Source: Trichobilharzia regenti
Taxonomy: Eukaryota; Platyhelminthes; Trematoda; Strigeidida; Schistosomatidae
Length of the DNA stretch: 64,000 bases
Assembly (NCBI GenBank): GCA_944472135.2
Contig: OX235265.1
Location: 41,947,459-42,011,458, forward strand
Reading direction: 5' to 3'
How positions within the stretch are numbered: the stretch's first letter is position 1; every line of letters starts with the position of its first letter. Shown piece by piece: positions 53,544-63,350 of this stretch. The notes below the pieces were generated by a model. The model was not told where the DNA came from and ran no database searches. It was given only the letters and a program-made list of their open reading frames with translations. Made by a program: the position numbers and the translations under genes.

Positions 53544-55076
53544 ATGGATCCTATTAAATTGGAATTATTGTTTGAACGACAAATGAAATTAATGGAAATG
53601 TTCGTCAACCAACAGACTGGTCCAGCTCCACCTTCAAGCAATCCCAATCATACCATGCTACCATCTGTCGACGGAATTGTGAACAGTATTTCACAGTTCA
53701 ATTATGACCCAGAGGCTAATGTCACTTTTGACACATGGTATCAACGTTATGAGGATTTATTCACTGTTGATCTCGCCTCACAAGACGATGCCTGGAAGGT
53801 GCGAGTTTTGCTACGTAAATTGGGTCCGGCAGAATATGAACGGTACTGCAACCTAATTTTACCACAGAAACCACGTGACAATTGTTTCGATGATACAATA
53901 AAGTTGCTGCGTGAACATTTCGGAGACCACTCCTCATTATTCAGTATACGTTATCGTTGCCTCAAGCTGGCAATGAATGAAAATGATGATTTTCTTACTC
54001 ACGTTGGCACAGTCAACCGAGAATGTGAGAGATTTCGACTCAGGTCCTTAACAGATGATCAGTTCAAAGCCTTGATTCTCATATGCAGTCTCCAATCTCC
54101 TCGTTTCACAGATATCCGAACTCGACTGCTCAATCAGCTAGAACAAAATCCCAAGTTAACATTACATGACATAGCTGATGAATATCAACGGCTGATTAAT
54201 CTGCAGAAAGACACACACCTGGTCGAATCAACACCTCCGAGAAGCTCTGATATTCGTGCATTACGAAAGAGCAAAAATCTCTCATCATCTACTCCTGACC
54301 CACCTTCTTCTAATGTTCCGCGGAAATCTACAGATACTCGTCCAACTTCACAAAATACGACAAAGAAGACCCCTCCATCACCATGCTGGCACTGTGGCGC
54401 GTGGCACTTTGTAAAGTCTTGTCCATACAAAAATCATCGTTGCAGCAAGTGCAAGATCATCGGTCACAAAAATGGTTTTTGTCAGCCACGCAAACCCAGA
54501 TGTCGAAATCCAGCGAAAGCTCGACAAACTGTTGGTCCTAAATTCCCCAAAAAATCATTGAGTCTACGCGCAACCTGTCAAGTCACAACACCAAATATGC
54601 GGAAATATATTGACCTTCAAATGAATGGTCATGATGCACGTCTGCAGTTAGATACCGCCTCTGATACTACTGTTATATCAGAGAAACTTTGGAATAATAT
54701 TGGCAAACCACCTATCACCAATACTTCCCAGTCTCTTGTCAGCGCCTGTGGTGGGCGGCTCAAACTAATTGGTGAACTCAAATGTTCCGTTTCCTTCCGC
54801 AATACCAAATTCACAGGAATTCGTTACGTCACGAAGAATGATTTAAATGTTTTGGGATTTGATTGGTTCGATCGTTTGCATCTGGCTGATGTCCCACTAA
54901 ATTCTCTACGCAATACAGTCAGGAAGCATAAAATGCTAGACAATTCCGGACGGAGCCGAAGCTGCAAACCCAACAGGAAGACGAAACGACAGGCGTCAAC
55001 AACAAGCCCAAAGGTCCCAGATAAACCCCCAGGTAAACATCCTACTAATCATCGATCTTCTCAAAAGGGGAGGTGA
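53544..55076 (+). CDS. Gag-protease, array unit 5 (mosaic)
   Basis: Identical to unit 1 up to about residue 332, then about 20 substitutions to the end (for example GPKFPKK, ATCQVTTPNMRKYID, NNIGKPP, GIRYVTKND, VLGFDWF, RNTVRKHK). DTAS and both knuckles are kept and the frame is open, so the diverged half looks like a once-functional variant. The change begins sharply at about 54540 and continues through LTR 6. Confidence 0.95.
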   Translation: MDPIKLELLFERQMKLMEMFVNQQTGPAPPSSNPNHTMLPSVDGIVNSISQFNYDPEANVTFDTWYQRYEDLFTVDLASQDDAWKVRVLLRKLGPAEYERYCNLILPQKPRDNCFDDTIKLLREHFGDHSSLFSIRYRCLKLAMNENDDFLTHVGTVNRECERFRLRSLTDDQFKALILICSLQSPRFTDIRTRLLNQLEQNPKLTLHDIADEYQRLINLQKDTHLVESTPPRSSDIRALRKSKNLSSSTPDPPSSNVPRKSTDTRPTSQNTTKKTPPSPCWHCGAWHFVKSCPYKNHRCSKCKIIGHKNGFCQPRKPRCRNPAKARQTVGPKFPKKSLSLRATCQVTTPNMRKYIDLQMNGHDARLQLDTASDTTVISEKLWNNIGKPPITNTSQSLVSACGGRLKLIGELKCSVSFRNTKFTGIRYVTKNDLNVLGFDWFDRLHLADVPLNSLRNTVRKHKMLDNSGRSRSCKPNRKTKRQASTTSPKVPDKPPGKHPTNHRSSQKGR

Positions 55077-55602
55077 TATGTATCCACATATATATATTTA
55101 TGTGTGTGTGTGCATGTTGGTCTCTCTTTCTGTTTGCTCGGTTAGTCTGTGACCACTTCACTTGTATGAACTTGTCTCCTTTATCAATGTATATTCTCCT
55201 TATATTATATTATATATAATATGAGTGTTTGTTGACAGTCCGTTGCTTGGTGACATATATCCATATATGTTTGTTGGCATGTCTGCTATATTCGCTATGT
55301 ATAATTGGATCGACACTCCATTATAATTAGCCATTCATGTTAAGACTGTCTAATGATTTTTCCCACGCTTGTCTGGAACATTCATATATATTCGCATTCA
55401 CAATTTGTGTGAACTACTTTACTTTACAACTACTTTACTTACTTATCACTTTGGTGTGAGACCATTTATTTTCGTCTCCTTGTGTTTGGACAATAGAAGT
55501 ATCATCGCAAACCTAGTGGTCTTCTGATTTCCGCCTTCTCGCGTCAGGACTATTAGTTTCTCGACCAGTCCATAACAATAATTCAGCGACGAGTACATAA
55601 CA
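55074..55602 (+). repeat. LTR 6 (diverged)
   Basis: Same 529-bp length but with linked differences (gcttggtgacat, gttggcatgt, gtctggaacattcatata, cttatcact, aattcagcg). The following leader (55603-55721, 119 bases) is the only one whose first junction unit has the unmutated TTGGCGACGGGG. Confidence 0.93.
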
Positions 55603-55721
55603 ATTTGGCGACGGGGAAACTAGTACATAACAATTTGGCGACGGGGAAACTAGAACATAACAATTTGGCGACGGGGAAAACTACTATTAACCACACAGCA
55701 GCAACAACATAACAATTTACT

Positions 55722-57254
55722 ATGGATCCTATTAAATTGGAATTATTGTTTGAACGACAAATGAAATTAATGGAAATGTTCGTCAACCAACAGACTGGTC
55801 CAGCTCCACCTTCAAGCAATCCCAATCATACCATGCTACCATCTGTCGACGGAATTGTGAACAGTATTTCACAGTTCAATTATGACCCAGAGGCTAATGT
55901 CACTTTTGACACATGGTATCAACGTTATGAGGATTTATTCACTGTTGATCTCGCCTCACAAGACGATGCCTGGAAGGTGCGAGTTTTGCTACGTAAATTG
56001 GGTCCGGCAGAATATGAACGGTACTGCAACCTAATTTTACCACAGAAACCACGTGACAATTGTTTCGATGATACAATAAAGTTGCTGCGTGAACATTTCG
56101 GAGACCACTCCTCATTATTCAGTATACGTTATCGTTGCCTCAAGCTGGCAATGAATGAAAATGATGATTTTCTTACTCACGTTGGCACAGTCAACCGAGA
56201 ATGTGAGAGATTTCGACTCAGGTCCTTAACAGATGATCAGTTCAAAGCCTTGATTCTCATATGCAGTCTCCAATCTCCTCGTTTCACAGATATCCGAACT
56301 CGACTGCTCAATCAGCTAGAACAAAATCCCAAGTTAACATTACATGACATAGCTGATGAATATCAACGGCTGATTAATCTGCAGAAAGACACACACCTGG
56401 TCGAATCAACACCTCCGAGAAGCTCTGATATTCGTGCATTACGAAAGAGCAAAAATCTCTCATCATCTACTCCTGACCCACCTTCTTCTAATGTTCCGCG
56501 GAAATCTACAGATACTCGTCCAACTTCACAAAATACGACAAAGAAGACCCCTCCATCACCATGCTGGCACTGTGGCGCGTGGCACTTTGTAAAGTCTTGT
56601 CCATACAAAAATCATCGTTGCAGCAAGTGCAAGATCATCGGTCACAAAAATGGTTTTTGTCAGCCACGCAAACCCAGATGTCGAAATCCAGCGAAAGCTC
56701 GACAAACTGTTGGTCCTGAATCCCCCAAAAAGTCATTGAGTCTACGCGCAACCCGTCAAGTCACAACACCAGCTATGCGAAAATATCTTGATCTTCAGAT
56801 GAATGGTCATGATGCACGTCTGCAGTTAGATACCGCCTCTGATACTACTGTTATATCAGAGAAACTTTGGAATTATATAGGCAGACCACCTATCACCAAT
56901 ACTTCCCAGTCTCTTGTCAGCGCCTGTGGTGGGCAGCTCAAACTAATTGGTGAACTCAAATGTTCTGTTTCCTTCCGCAATACCAAATTCACAGGAATTT
57001 GTAACGTCACAAAGAATGATTTAAATGTTTTGGGACTTGATTGGTTCGATCGTTTGCATCTGGCTGATGTCCCACTAAATTCGCTATGCAATGCAGCCAA
57101 GAAGCATAAAATGTTAGACAATTCCGGACGGAGCCGAAGCCGCAAACCCAACAATCAGACGAAACGACAGGCGTCAACAACAAGCCCAAAGGTCCCAGAT
57201 AAACCCCCAGGTAAACATCCTACTAATCATCCATTTTCTCAAAAGGGGAGGTGA
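55722..57254 (+). CDS. Gag-protease, array unit 6
   Basis: Protein identical to unit 1 over 510 residues, with Arg321. Preceded by the only leader with three intact junction units, which makes this the best candidate for the ancestral arrangement. Confidence 0.95.
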   Translation: MDPIKLELLFERQMKLMEMFVNQQTGPAPPSSNPNHTMLPSVDGIVNSISQFNYDPEANVTFDTWYQRYEDLFTVDLASQDDAWKVRVLLRKLGPAEYERYCNLILPQKPRDNCFDDTIKLLREHFGDHSSLFSIRYRCLKLAMNENDDFLTHVGTVNRECERFRLRSLTDDQFKALILICSLQSPRFTDIRTRLLNQLEQNPKLTLHDIADEYQRLINLQKDTHLVESTPPRSSDIRALRKSKNLSSSTPDPPSSNVPRKSTDTRPTSQNTTKKTPPSPCWHCGAWHFVKSCPYKNHRCSKCKIIGHKNGFCQPRKPRCRNPAKARQTVGPESPKKSLSLRATRQVTTPAMRKYLDLQMNGHDARLQLDTASDTTVISEKLWNYIGRPPITNTSQSLVSACGGQLKLIGELKCSVSFRNTKFTGICNVTKNDLNVLGLDWFDRLHLADVPLNSLCNAAKKHKMLDNSGRSRSRKPNNQTKRQASTTSPKVPDKPPGKHPTNHPFSQKGR

Positions 57255-57780
57255 TATGTATCCACATATATATATTTATGTGTGTGTGTGCATGTTGGTT
57301 TCTCTTTCTGTTTGCTCGGTTAGTCTGTGACCACTTCACTTGTATGAACTTGTCTCCTTTATCAATGTATATTCTCCTTATATTATATTATATATAATAT
57401 GAGTGTTTGTTGACAGTCCGTTGCTTAGTGACATATATCCATATATGTTTGTTGACATGTCTGCTATATTCGCTATGTATAATTGGATCGACACTCCATT
57501 ATAATTAGCCATTCATGTTAAGACTGTCTAATGATTTTTCCCACGCTTGTCTGAATTATTTATATATATTCGCATTCACAATTTGTGTGAACTACTTTAC
57601 TTTACAACTACTTTACTTACTTACCACTTTGGTGTGAGACCATTTATTTTCGTCTCCTTGTGTTTGGACAATAGAAGTATCATCGCAAACCTAGTGGTCT
57701 TCTGATTTCCGCCTTCTCGCGTCAGGACTATTAGTTTCTCGACCAGTCCATAACAATAACCTAGCGACGAGTACATAACA
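57252..57780 (+). repeat. LTR 7
   Basis: One noticed substitution (ggtttctctttc). Followed by a 105-base leader (57781-57885), 14 bases shorter, with the joint ggggaaataatgcgacgggg. Confidence 0.93.
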
Positions 57781-57885
57781 ATTTGTCGACGGGGAAATAA
57801 TGCGACGGGGAAACTAGAACATAACAATTTGGCGACGGGGAAAACTACTATTAACCACACAGCAGCAACAACATAACAATTTACT

Positions 57886-59418
57886 ATGGATCCTATTAAA
57901 TTGGAATTATTGTTTGAACGACAAATGAAATTAATGGAAATGTTCGTCAACCAACAGACTGGTCCAGCTCCACCTTCAAGCAATACCAATCATACCATGC
58001 TACCATCTGTCGACGGAATTGTGAACAGTATTTCACAGTTCAATTATGACCCAGAGGCTAATGTCACTTTTGACACATGGTATCAACGTTATGAGGATTT
58101 ATTCACTGTTGATCTCGCCTCACAAGACGATGCCTGGAAGGTGCGAGTTTTGCTACGTAAATTGGGTCCGGCAGAATATGAACGGTACTACAACCTAATT
58201 TTACCACAGAAACCACGTGACAATTGTTTCGATGATACAATAAAGTTGCTGCGTGAACATTTCGGAGACCACTCCTCATTATTCAGTATACGTTATTGTT
58301 GCCTCAAGCTGGCAATGAATGAAAATGATGATTTTCTTACTCACGTTGGCACAGTCAACCGAGAATGTGAGAGATTTCGACTCAGGTCCTTAACAGATGA
58401 TCAGTTCAAAGCCTTGATTCTCATATGCAGTCTCCAATCTCCTCGTTTCACAGATATCCGAACTCGACTGCTCAATCAGCTAGAACAAAATCCCAAGTTA
58501 ACATTACATGACATAGCTGATGAATATCAACGGCTGATTAATCTGCAGAAAGACACACACCTGGTCGAATCAACACCTCCGAGAAGCTCTGATATTCGTG
58601 CATTACGAAAGAGCAAAAATCTCTCATCATCTACTCCTGACCCACCTTCTTCTAATGTTCCGCGGAAATCTACAGATACTCGTCCAACTTCACAAAATAC
58701 GACAAAGAAGACCCCTCCATCACCATGCTGGCACTGTGGCGCGTGGCACTTTGTAAAGTCTTGTCCATACAAAAATCATCGTTGCAGCAAGTGCAAGATC
58801 ATCGGTCACAAAAATGGTTTTTGTCAGCCACGCAAACCCAGATGTCGAAATCCAGCGAAAGCTCGACAAACTGTTGGTCCTGAATCCCCCAAAAAGTCAT
58901 TGAGTCTACGCGCAACCCGTCAAGTCACAACACCAGCTATGCGAAAATATCTTGATCTTCAGATGAATGGTCATGATGCACGTCTGCAGTTAGATACCGC
59001 CTCTGATACTACTGTTATATCAGAGAAACTTTGGAATTATATAGGCAGACCACCTATCACCAATACTTCCCAGTCTCTTGTCAGCGCCTGTGGTGGGCAG
59101 CTCAAACTAATTGGTGAACTCAAATGTTCTGTTTCCTTCCGCAATACCAAATTCACAGGAATTTGTTACGTCACAAAGAATGATTTAAATGTTTTGGGAC
59201 TTGATTGGTTCGATCGTTTGCATCTGGCTGATGTCCCACTAAATTCGCTATGCAATGCAGCCAAGAAGCATAAAATGTTAGACAATTCCGGACGGAGCCG
59301 AAGCCGCAAACCCAACAATCAGACGAAACGACAGGCGTCAACAACAAGCCCAAAGGTCCCAGATAAACCCCCAGGTAAACATCCTACTAATCATCCATCT
59401 TCTCAAAAGGGGAGGTGA
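57886..59418 (+). CDS. Gag-protease, array unit 7
   Basis: Full frame with five changes versus unit 1: Pro34 to Thr, Cys102 to Tyr, Arg138 to Cys, Asn428 to Tyr and Phe505 to Ser. The last two are also found in the diverged half of unit 5, which suggests a short shared conversion tract at the 3' end. Zinc-knuckle and protease residues unaffected. Confidence 0.95.
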   Translation: MDPIKLELLFERQMKLMEMFVNQQTGPAPPSSNTNHTMLPSVDGIVNSISQFNYDPEANVTFDTWYQRYEDLFTVDLASQDDAWKVRVLLRKLGPAEYERYYNLILPQKPRDNCFDDTIKLLREHFGDHSSLFSIRYCCLKLAMNENDDFLTHVGTVNRECERFRLRSLTDDQFKALILICSLQSPRFTDIRTRLLNQLEQNPKLTLHDIADEYQRLINLQKDTHLVESTPPRSSDIRALRKSKNLSSSTPDPPSSNVPRKSTDTRPTSQNTTKKTPPSPCWHCGAWHFVKSCPYKNHRCSKCKIIGHKNGFCQPRKPRCRNPAKARQTVGPESPKKSLSLRATRQVTTPAMRKYLDLQMNGHDARLQLDTASDTTVISEKLWNYIGRPPITNTSQSLVSACGGQLKLIGELKCSVSFRNTKFTGICYVTKNDLNVLGLDWFDRLHLADVPLNSLCNAAKKHKMLDNSGRSRSRKPNNQTKRQASTTSPKVPDKPPGKHPTNHPSSQKGR

Positions 59419-59944
59419 TATGTATCCACATATATATATTTATGTGTGTGTGTGCATGTTGGTCTCTCTTTCTGTTTGCTCGGTTAGTCTGTGACCACTT
59501 CACTTGTATGAACTTGTCTCCTTTAATAATGTATATTCTCCTTATATTATATTATATATAATATGAGTGTTTGTTGACAGTCCGTTGCTTGGTGACATAT
59601 ATCCATATATGTTTGTTGGCATGTCTGCTATATTCGCTATGTATAATTGGATCGACACTCCATTATAATTAGCCATTCATGTTAAGACTGTCTAATGATT
59701 TTTCCCACGCTTGTCTGAATTATTTATATATATTCGCATTCACAATTTGTGTGAACTACTTTACTTTACAACTACTTTACTTACTTACCACTTTGGTGTG
59801 AGACCATTTATTTTCGTCTCCTTGTGTTTGGACAATAGAAGTATCATCGCAAACCTAGTGGTCTTCTGATTTCCGCCTTCTCGCGTCAGGACTATTAGTT
59901 TCTCGACCAGTCCATAACAATAACCTAGCGACGAGTACATAACA
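59416..59944 (+). repeat. LTR 8 (partly diverged)
   Basis: Shares gcttggtgacat and gttggcatgt with LTR 6 but has the common form elsewhere, plus a private change (ctttaataatg). The next leader (59945-60048, 104 bases) has a 15-base deletion joining ggggaaactag to cgacgggg. Confidence 0.93.
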
Positions 59945-60048
59945 ATTTGTCGACGGGGAAACTAGCGACGGGGAAACTAGAACATAACAATTTGGCGACG
60001 GGGAAAACTACTATTAACCACACAGCAGCAACAACATAACAATTTACT

Positions 60049-61581
60049 ATGGATCCTATTAAATTGGAATTATTGTTTGAACGACAAATGAAATTAATGG
60101 AAATGTTCGTCAACCAACAGACTGGTCCAGCTCCACCTTCAAGCAATCCCAATCATACCATGCTACCATCTGTCGACGGAATTGTGAACAGTATTTCACA
60201 GTTCAATTATGACCCAGAGGCTAATGTCACTTTTGACACATGGTATCAACGTTATGAGGATTTATTCACTGTTGATCTCGCCTCACAAGACGATGCCTGG
60301 AAGGTGCGAGTTTTGCTACGTAAATTGGGTCCGGCAGAATATGAACGGTACTGCAACCTAATTTTACCACAGAAACCACGTGACAATTGTTTCGATGATA
60401 CAATAAAGTTGCTGCGTGAACATTTCGGAGACCACTCCTCATTATTCAGTATACGTTATCGTTGCCTCAAGCTGGCAATGAATGAAAATGATGATATTCT
60501 TACTCACGTTGGCACAGTCAACCGAGAATGTGAGAGATTTCGACTCAGGTCCTTAACAGATGATCAGTTCAAAGCCTTGATTCTCATATGCAGTCTCCAA
60601 TCTCCTCGTTTCACAGATATCCGAACTCGACTGCTCAATCAGCTAGAACAAAATCCCAAGTTAACATTACATGACATAGCTGATGAATATCAACGGCTGA
60701 TTAATCTGCAGAAAGACACACACCTGGTCGAATCAACACCTCCGAGAAGCTCTGATATTCGTGCATTACGAAAGAGCAAAAATCTCTCATCATCTACTCC
60801 TGACCCACCTTCTTCTGATGTTCCGCGGAAATCTACAGATACTCGTCCAACTTCACAAAATACGACAAAGAAGACCCCTCCATCACCATGCTGGCACTGT
60901 GGCGCGTGGCACTTTGTAAAGTCTTGTCCATACAAAAATCATCGTTGCAGCAAGTGCAAGATCATCGGTCACAAAAATGGTTTTTGTCAGCCACGCAAAC
61001 CCAGATGTCGAAATCCAGCGAAAGCTCGACAAACTGTTGGTCCTGAATCCCCCAAAAAGTCATTGAGTCTACGCGCAACCCGTCAAGTCACAACACCAGC
61101 TATGCGAAAATATCTTGATCTTCAGATGAATGGTCATGATGCACGTCTGCAGTTAGATACCGCCTCTGATACTACCGTTATATCAGAGAAACTTTGGAAT
61201 TATATAGGCAGACCACCTATCACCAATACTTCCCAGTCTCTTGTCAGCGCCTGTGGTGGGCAGCTCAAACTAATTGGTGAACTCAAATGTTCTGTTTCCT
61301 TCCGCAATACCAAATTCACAGGAATTTGTAACGTCACAAAGAATGATTTAAATGTTTTGGGACTTGATTGGTTCGATCGTTTGCATCTGGCTGATGTCCC
61401 ACTAAATTCGCTATGCAATGCAGCCAAGAAGCATAAAATGTTAGACAATTCCGGACGGAGCCGAAGCCGCAAACCCAACAATCAGACGAAACGACAGGCG
61501 TCAACAACAAGCCCAAAGGTCCCAGATAAACCCCCAGGTAAACATCCTACTAATCATCCATTTTCTCAAAAGGGGAGGTGA
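60049..61581 (+). CDS. Gag-protease, array unit 8
   Basis: Full frame with two changes versus unit 1: Phe150 to Ile (NDDILTH) and Asn257 to Asp (SSDVPRK). Last complete unit; its stop overlaps the terminal LTR. Confidence 0.95.
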   Translation: MDPIKLELLFERQMKLMEMFVNQQTGPAPPSSNPNHTMLPSVDGIVNSISQFNYDPEANVTFDTWYQRYEDLFTVDLASQDDAWKVRVLLRKLGPAEYERYCNLILPQKPRDNCFDDTIKLLREHFGDHSSLFSIRYRCLKLAMNENDDILTHVGTVNRECERFRLRSLTDDQFKALILICSLQSPRFTDIRTRLLNQLEQNPKLTLHDIADEYQRLINLQKDTHLVESTPPRSSDIRALRKSKNLSSSTPDPPSSDVPRKSTDTRPTSQNTTKKTPPSPCWHCGAWHFVKSCPYKNHRCSKCKIIGHKNGFCQPRKPRCRNPAKARQTVGPESPKKSLSLRATRQVTTPAMRKYLDLQMNGHDARLQLDTASDTTVISEKLWNYIGRPPITNTSQSLVSACGGQLKLIGELKCSVSFRNTKFTGICNVTKNDLNVLGLDWFDRLHLADVPLNSLCNAAKKHKMLDNSGRSRSRKPNNQTKRQASTTSPKVPDKPPGKHPTNHPFSQKGR

Positions 61582-62107
61582 TATGTATCCACATATATAT
61601 ATTTATGTGTGTGTGTGCATGTTGGTCTCTCTTTCTGTTTGCTCGGTTAGTCTGTGACCACTTCACTTGTATGAACTTGTCTCCTTTATCAATGTATATT
61701 CTCCTTATATTATATTATATATAATATGAGTGTTTGTTGACAGTCCGTTGCTTAGTGACATATATCCATATATGTTTGTTGACATGTCTGCTATATTCGC
61801 TATGTATAATTGGATCGACACTCCATTATAATTAGCCATTCATGTTAAGACTGTCTAATGATTTTTCCCACGCTTGTCTGAATTATTTATATATATTCGC
61901 ATTCACAATTTGTGTGAACTACTTTACTTTACAACTACTTTACTTACTTACCACTTTGGTGTGAGACCATTTATTTTCGTCTCCTTGTGTTTGGACAATA
62001 GAAGTATCATCGCAAACCTAGTGGTCTTCTGATTTCCGCCTTCTCGCGTCAGGACTATTAGTTTCTCGACCAGTCCATAACAATAACCTAGCGACGAGTA
62101 CATAACA
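61579..62107 (+). repeat. LTR 9 (right terminal)
   Basis: Ends ...TACATAACA at 62107 and is followed at once by the right TSD, without any leader sequence, confirming the LTR boundary used for the other eight copies. Confidence 0.93.
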
Positions 62108-62112
62108 GGTTC
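62108..62112. other. Target-site duplication, right (GGTTC)
   Basis: Partner of 40214-40218. Confidence 0.9.
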
Positions 62113-63151
62113 CCACATACTTTTTGATGCCATCCAAACACGTTTTACAGATAGGTTTAAAAAATTTGCAAACGCCAGTTTTATGTCCTGTCCCTATAAT
62201 ACGTTTCGAAAAAGAGGAGCTGGGACCCCATTAATAGCTTCTGAAGATTCTGTTGCTTCTGGAGGCATTTAGGAATTTGATGCGTAGACCTTACTTGCAG
62301 AAATCGATGAGCCTTCCCTAAATGGATATAGCAACCACTTCTAAACCTTACGTCCATAGCTTTAAGAGATGTCGGACACTACTACGTGGTTTTAAAATAA
62401 TTTGGTGAATCAACTTCGAACAAGCGCGAATGTGGCGTCAGGACAATGACAAAAATCGGAAGTCTATGAAACCGAACTCACTAATAGGACAAAATGACGC
62501 ACACGTCAGATGTCTTTACGTACCTGATCTCGAGGATGGTATTCAAATCCACCAAATTACTAAAATGTTGCAGTGTGCATTTAACTCACTTAAAAACTTC
62601 GGCAGAAAACAGTGAATGTTATAAGTGATCGTCAAACATATTGCAATTTCTGCCCATTTGTGAACACTAATTCTCGCTTGTATCTATGCATTCCATTGAC
62701 TTTCATCTATCAAAACAACACACAGAAGTGCGGGAGGATGCAGGAATTCGATATCAACCATATTCTTTGGTTCCTGCAGCAGTAATAGGTACTGCACAAT
62801 AGCTGATAGGGAAATTTGAGATCGAGTACAAGTTTCCGCCAATCTGCAAAGAAATTTATCGAATGACAGTCGTTGAAATGTACGCGAAGCTTACTCGGTA
62901 TGCCAAAAATCATTGCATAGCCCATGTATTTAAGCGTCCTGTCATACAAGCAATCAGTAAATGCTCAAGAACAATATCGAACAATAATTTTCATATAAAT
63001 TCATCCAACAAGAGCAAAATAAGCAGCGAAATAGCGACTACTGCGTTTGTTGGACGACTAGCCACGACTCGAATCAACGAAACCGCGCAAATGCCGTCAA
63101 GGCTAAGCCAAAGGCGCCACTTCAAACAAAGGATGTGCTTTATCAACGCCC
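62113..63151. other. Unrecognised sequence between the array and the right-edge BEL-like copy
   Basis: Contains short plus-strand frames (62430-62615 and 62863-63216) with no recognisable domain. No pol motif is visible. It continues whatever sequence lies left of 40214, because the array is an insertion. Confidence 0.4.
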
Positions 63152-63350
63152 TTTCAAGTTACTATTTGAATGTTATTATCTTTGGTGTAAATTACTCTGT
63201 TTCTACACTTGGTTGATGAGATATGTCGTGTGTTTGTTGGTCATCTATATTCTACGATACAATTACATGAGCGTGTTACCGTTCAGATTTGAGGATATAG
63301 CTGATAGAAGGAAGTTTGCAAATGAACTCTGCGACGATTTTCTAACCTAG
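63152..63350 (+). pseudogene. BEL-like gag C-terminal remnant
   Basis: Codes FKLLFECYYLWCKLLCFYTW...YILRYNYMSVLPFRFEDIADRRKFANELCDDF, the hydrophobic C-terminus of the 651-residue Gag, with only a few changes (NDMG to NYMS, RKL to RKF, FPT to FLT). The rest of gag is missing on its 5' side. Conservation of this segment in a second copy suggests the membrane-like tail is a real family trait. Confidence 0.8.

Larger units (their letters stand above)
40219..62107 (+). mobile_element. Tandem array: nine LTRs and eight gag-protease internal regions
   Basis: Period 2160-2178 bp (LTR start to LTR start: 40219, 42397, 44575, 46735, 52900 after a 3989-bp nested insertion, 55074, 57252, 59416, 61579). 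Every LTR is 529 bp, TGATATGT...ACATAACA, with 8-bp imperfect inverted termini. Each internal region is a 101-119-bp leader plus a 1533-bp ORF. Nothing resembling RT, RNase H or integrase occurs. The polypurine tract (AAAAGGGGAGG) is the end of the ORF and the stop codon TGA is the first three bases of the next LTR. The outer LTRs 1 and 9 look identical by eye. The layout is that of plant TR-GAG-type non-autonomous LTR elements, with LTRs shared between neighbours. Confidence 0.95.

Noticed and set aside
40219..62107. Array interpreted as ordinary satellite DNA or a CRISPR-like repeat-spacer array
   Set aside because: The repeat has LTR termini, PBS-like and polypurine tracts, an intact gag-protease ORF and outer TSDs, all specific to an LTR retroelement; unit size and eukaryotic context exclude CRISPR.
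40219..62107. Array as a pure assembly artefact
   Set aside because: Units carry distinct leader deletions, private substitutions, a mosaic unit and a nested insertion with TSD, so they are different copies. Exact copy number still needs long reads.
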